The translations under genes and the position numbers were made by a program. The notes below the pieces were generated by a model that saw only the letters and a program-made list of their open reading frames with translations, was not told the origin of the DNA and did no database searches. DNA of 15,117 bases from CAIVAT01 sp037128705 (GTDB taxonomy: Bacteria; Bacteroidota; Bacteroidia; Bacteroidales; FEN-979), in contig JBAXVX010000050.1 of NCBI GenBank assembly GCA_037128705.1, forward strand, positions 1-15,117, given 5' to 3'. Below, piece after piece: positions 14,629 through 15,117 of this stretch (position 1 is its first letter; every line of letters begins with the position of its first letter).

Positions 14629-14637
14629 GTGGGGAAT
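14612..14637 (-). terminator. Terminator hairpin for the cyclotransferase gene, with the recombinase stop in its loop
   Basis: ATTCCCCACT pairs with AGTGGGGAAT as a perfect 10-bp stem around GATTTA. On the minus strand it is followed by a T-run (A-run 14604-14612 on the plus strand), so it should stop transcription arriving from the cyclotransferase. In the plus direction it also folds, but with a poorer T-tail. Confidence 0.8.
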
Positions 14638-14769
14638 CCGTTTCAGTACACTACTCTGACCAATTATCTAACTTTAGAATCATTCCAGATTATCTCAAAG
14701 TGGTTGATTTTATTGAGGAACTGGAAGATTTACCCGCCAATTCCATTCAAAGCAAGTCTCGTTTCCCTG

Positions 14770-15117
14770 TCAAAGGCCATTGATGCGATGACTGGTAAAA
14801 GGTGATTTGGTGGCCAGAGTTCTCAGCGGCGGGCCTGCCGGAGAAATTATATTATTTTCTGACCCGGTATGGGAAACCAGTAAGTCTGTTGAATTGCTGA
14901 TCCCTGTGAGCCTGATCTCGAATACCCTTGGCCATAGTTTCCCGGTTATTTTAATATTCCCAGAAACAGAATCATAAGCGATCCCGTTCATTTCCATGGA
15001 TCCCGGATATTCATTTTCGGCTTTCTTCGCGAGGGTTGTCAGATCCAGGATACCTTTTATTATTCCGGTGGAAGGGTCAATTTTTACTATGGTGTTTGTA
15101 AGCCAGACATTCGCATA
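14770..15117 (-). CDS. Glutaminyl-peptide cyclotransferase, C-terminal part (5' end beyond window)
   Basis: The minus-strand frame enters at 15117 and stops at 14770, giving 115 residues. YANVWLTNTIVKIDPSTG, LTTLAKKAENEYPG and MEMNGIAYDSVSG then TGKLWPRVFEIRL are the last blades of the plant/bacterial-type glutamine cyclotransferase beta-propeller (PF05096), which turns N-terminal Gln of peptides into pyroglutamate, usually in the periplasm. After FEIRL there are ~40 extra residues (SNSTDLLVSHTGSENNIISP onward) that I do not match to the family; many members end soon after this motif, so the tail could be a read-through extension. An ATG at 14997 is internal to the conserved domain and is not the true start. 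Confidence 0.88.
   Translation of the reverse strand, partial: YANVWLTNTIVKIDPSTGIIKGILDLTTLAKKAENEYPGSMEMNGIAYDSVSGNIKITGKLWPRVFEIRLTGISNSTDLLVSHTGSENNIISPAGPPLRTLATKSPFTSHRINGL

Noticed and set aside
14638..14769. Open frame reading FRIIPDYLKVVDFIEELEDL and onward, to a stop before 14780
   Set aside because: Too short, no start codon, and it overlaps the end of the cyclotransferase gene. It could be a decayed fragment but cannot be identified.
1..15117. CRISPR arrays, tRNA or rRNA genes, riboswitches
   Set aside because: No regularly spaced direct repeats, no cloverleaf-like tRNA and no rRNA signature were noticed on either strand. This was by eye only.

Overview
The window looks like a piece of a Bacteroidota chromosome, probably an environmental member of the Bacteroidales or a related order. 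Several things point there: lipoproteins whose mature ends begin Cys-Lys-Lys-Lys-Asp-Asp, TAnnTTTG-type promoter boxes, the tail of a Bacteroidota-style serine recombinase, a piece of lpxD (so a Gram-negative outer membrane), and a soluble PAS-GAF hybrid histidine kinase.

Layout. 1-1441 (minus): a secreted M28 zinc aminopeptidase with a PA-type insert, cut by the window edge. 1625-3016 (plus): a YfcC/DcuC-type transporter, divergent from the peptidase. 3063-3611 (minus): the wreck of a NarL-type two-component system, namely a LuxR-type regulator that has lost almost all of its receiver and the last ~34 codons of its histidine kinase, with a one-base frameshift. 3601-3726: one copy of a ~125-bp element resembling an IS21-type multi-repeat terminus. 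4271-10788 (plus): a cassette with the order lipoprotein 1 (frameshifted), outer-membrane-barrel-like protein, lipoprotein 2 (intact, 741 aa), secreted choloylglycine-hydrolase-family enzyme. 10846-10893: the first codons of a third lipoprotein paralogue, cut by a second copy of the same ~125-bp element in opposite orientation (10892-11016). 10993-11376: a DUF1214 domain that has lost its front half at that element. After a strong terminator and ~490 bp without a convincing gene comes the hybrid kinase (11951-14074). At 14071-14628 an lpxD tail and a serine-recombinase tail abut head to head, both missing their N-termini. The window ends in a glutaminyl-peptide cyclotransferase (minus, partial).

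Reading. The intact cell-envelope genes (peptidase, barrel, lipoprotein 2, Ntn-hydrolase, cyclotransferase) are all predicted to act outside the cytoplasm. The most novel content is the lipoprotein family: lipid anchor, Pro-rich linker, helical or coiled-coil front half and an aromatic/Gly-rich back half. I do not recognise it as a described family, and it occurs here three times in one cassette. The second theme is decay: at least six broken or collapsed genes lie in 15 kb, and most of the breakpoints coincide with mobile-element remnants.
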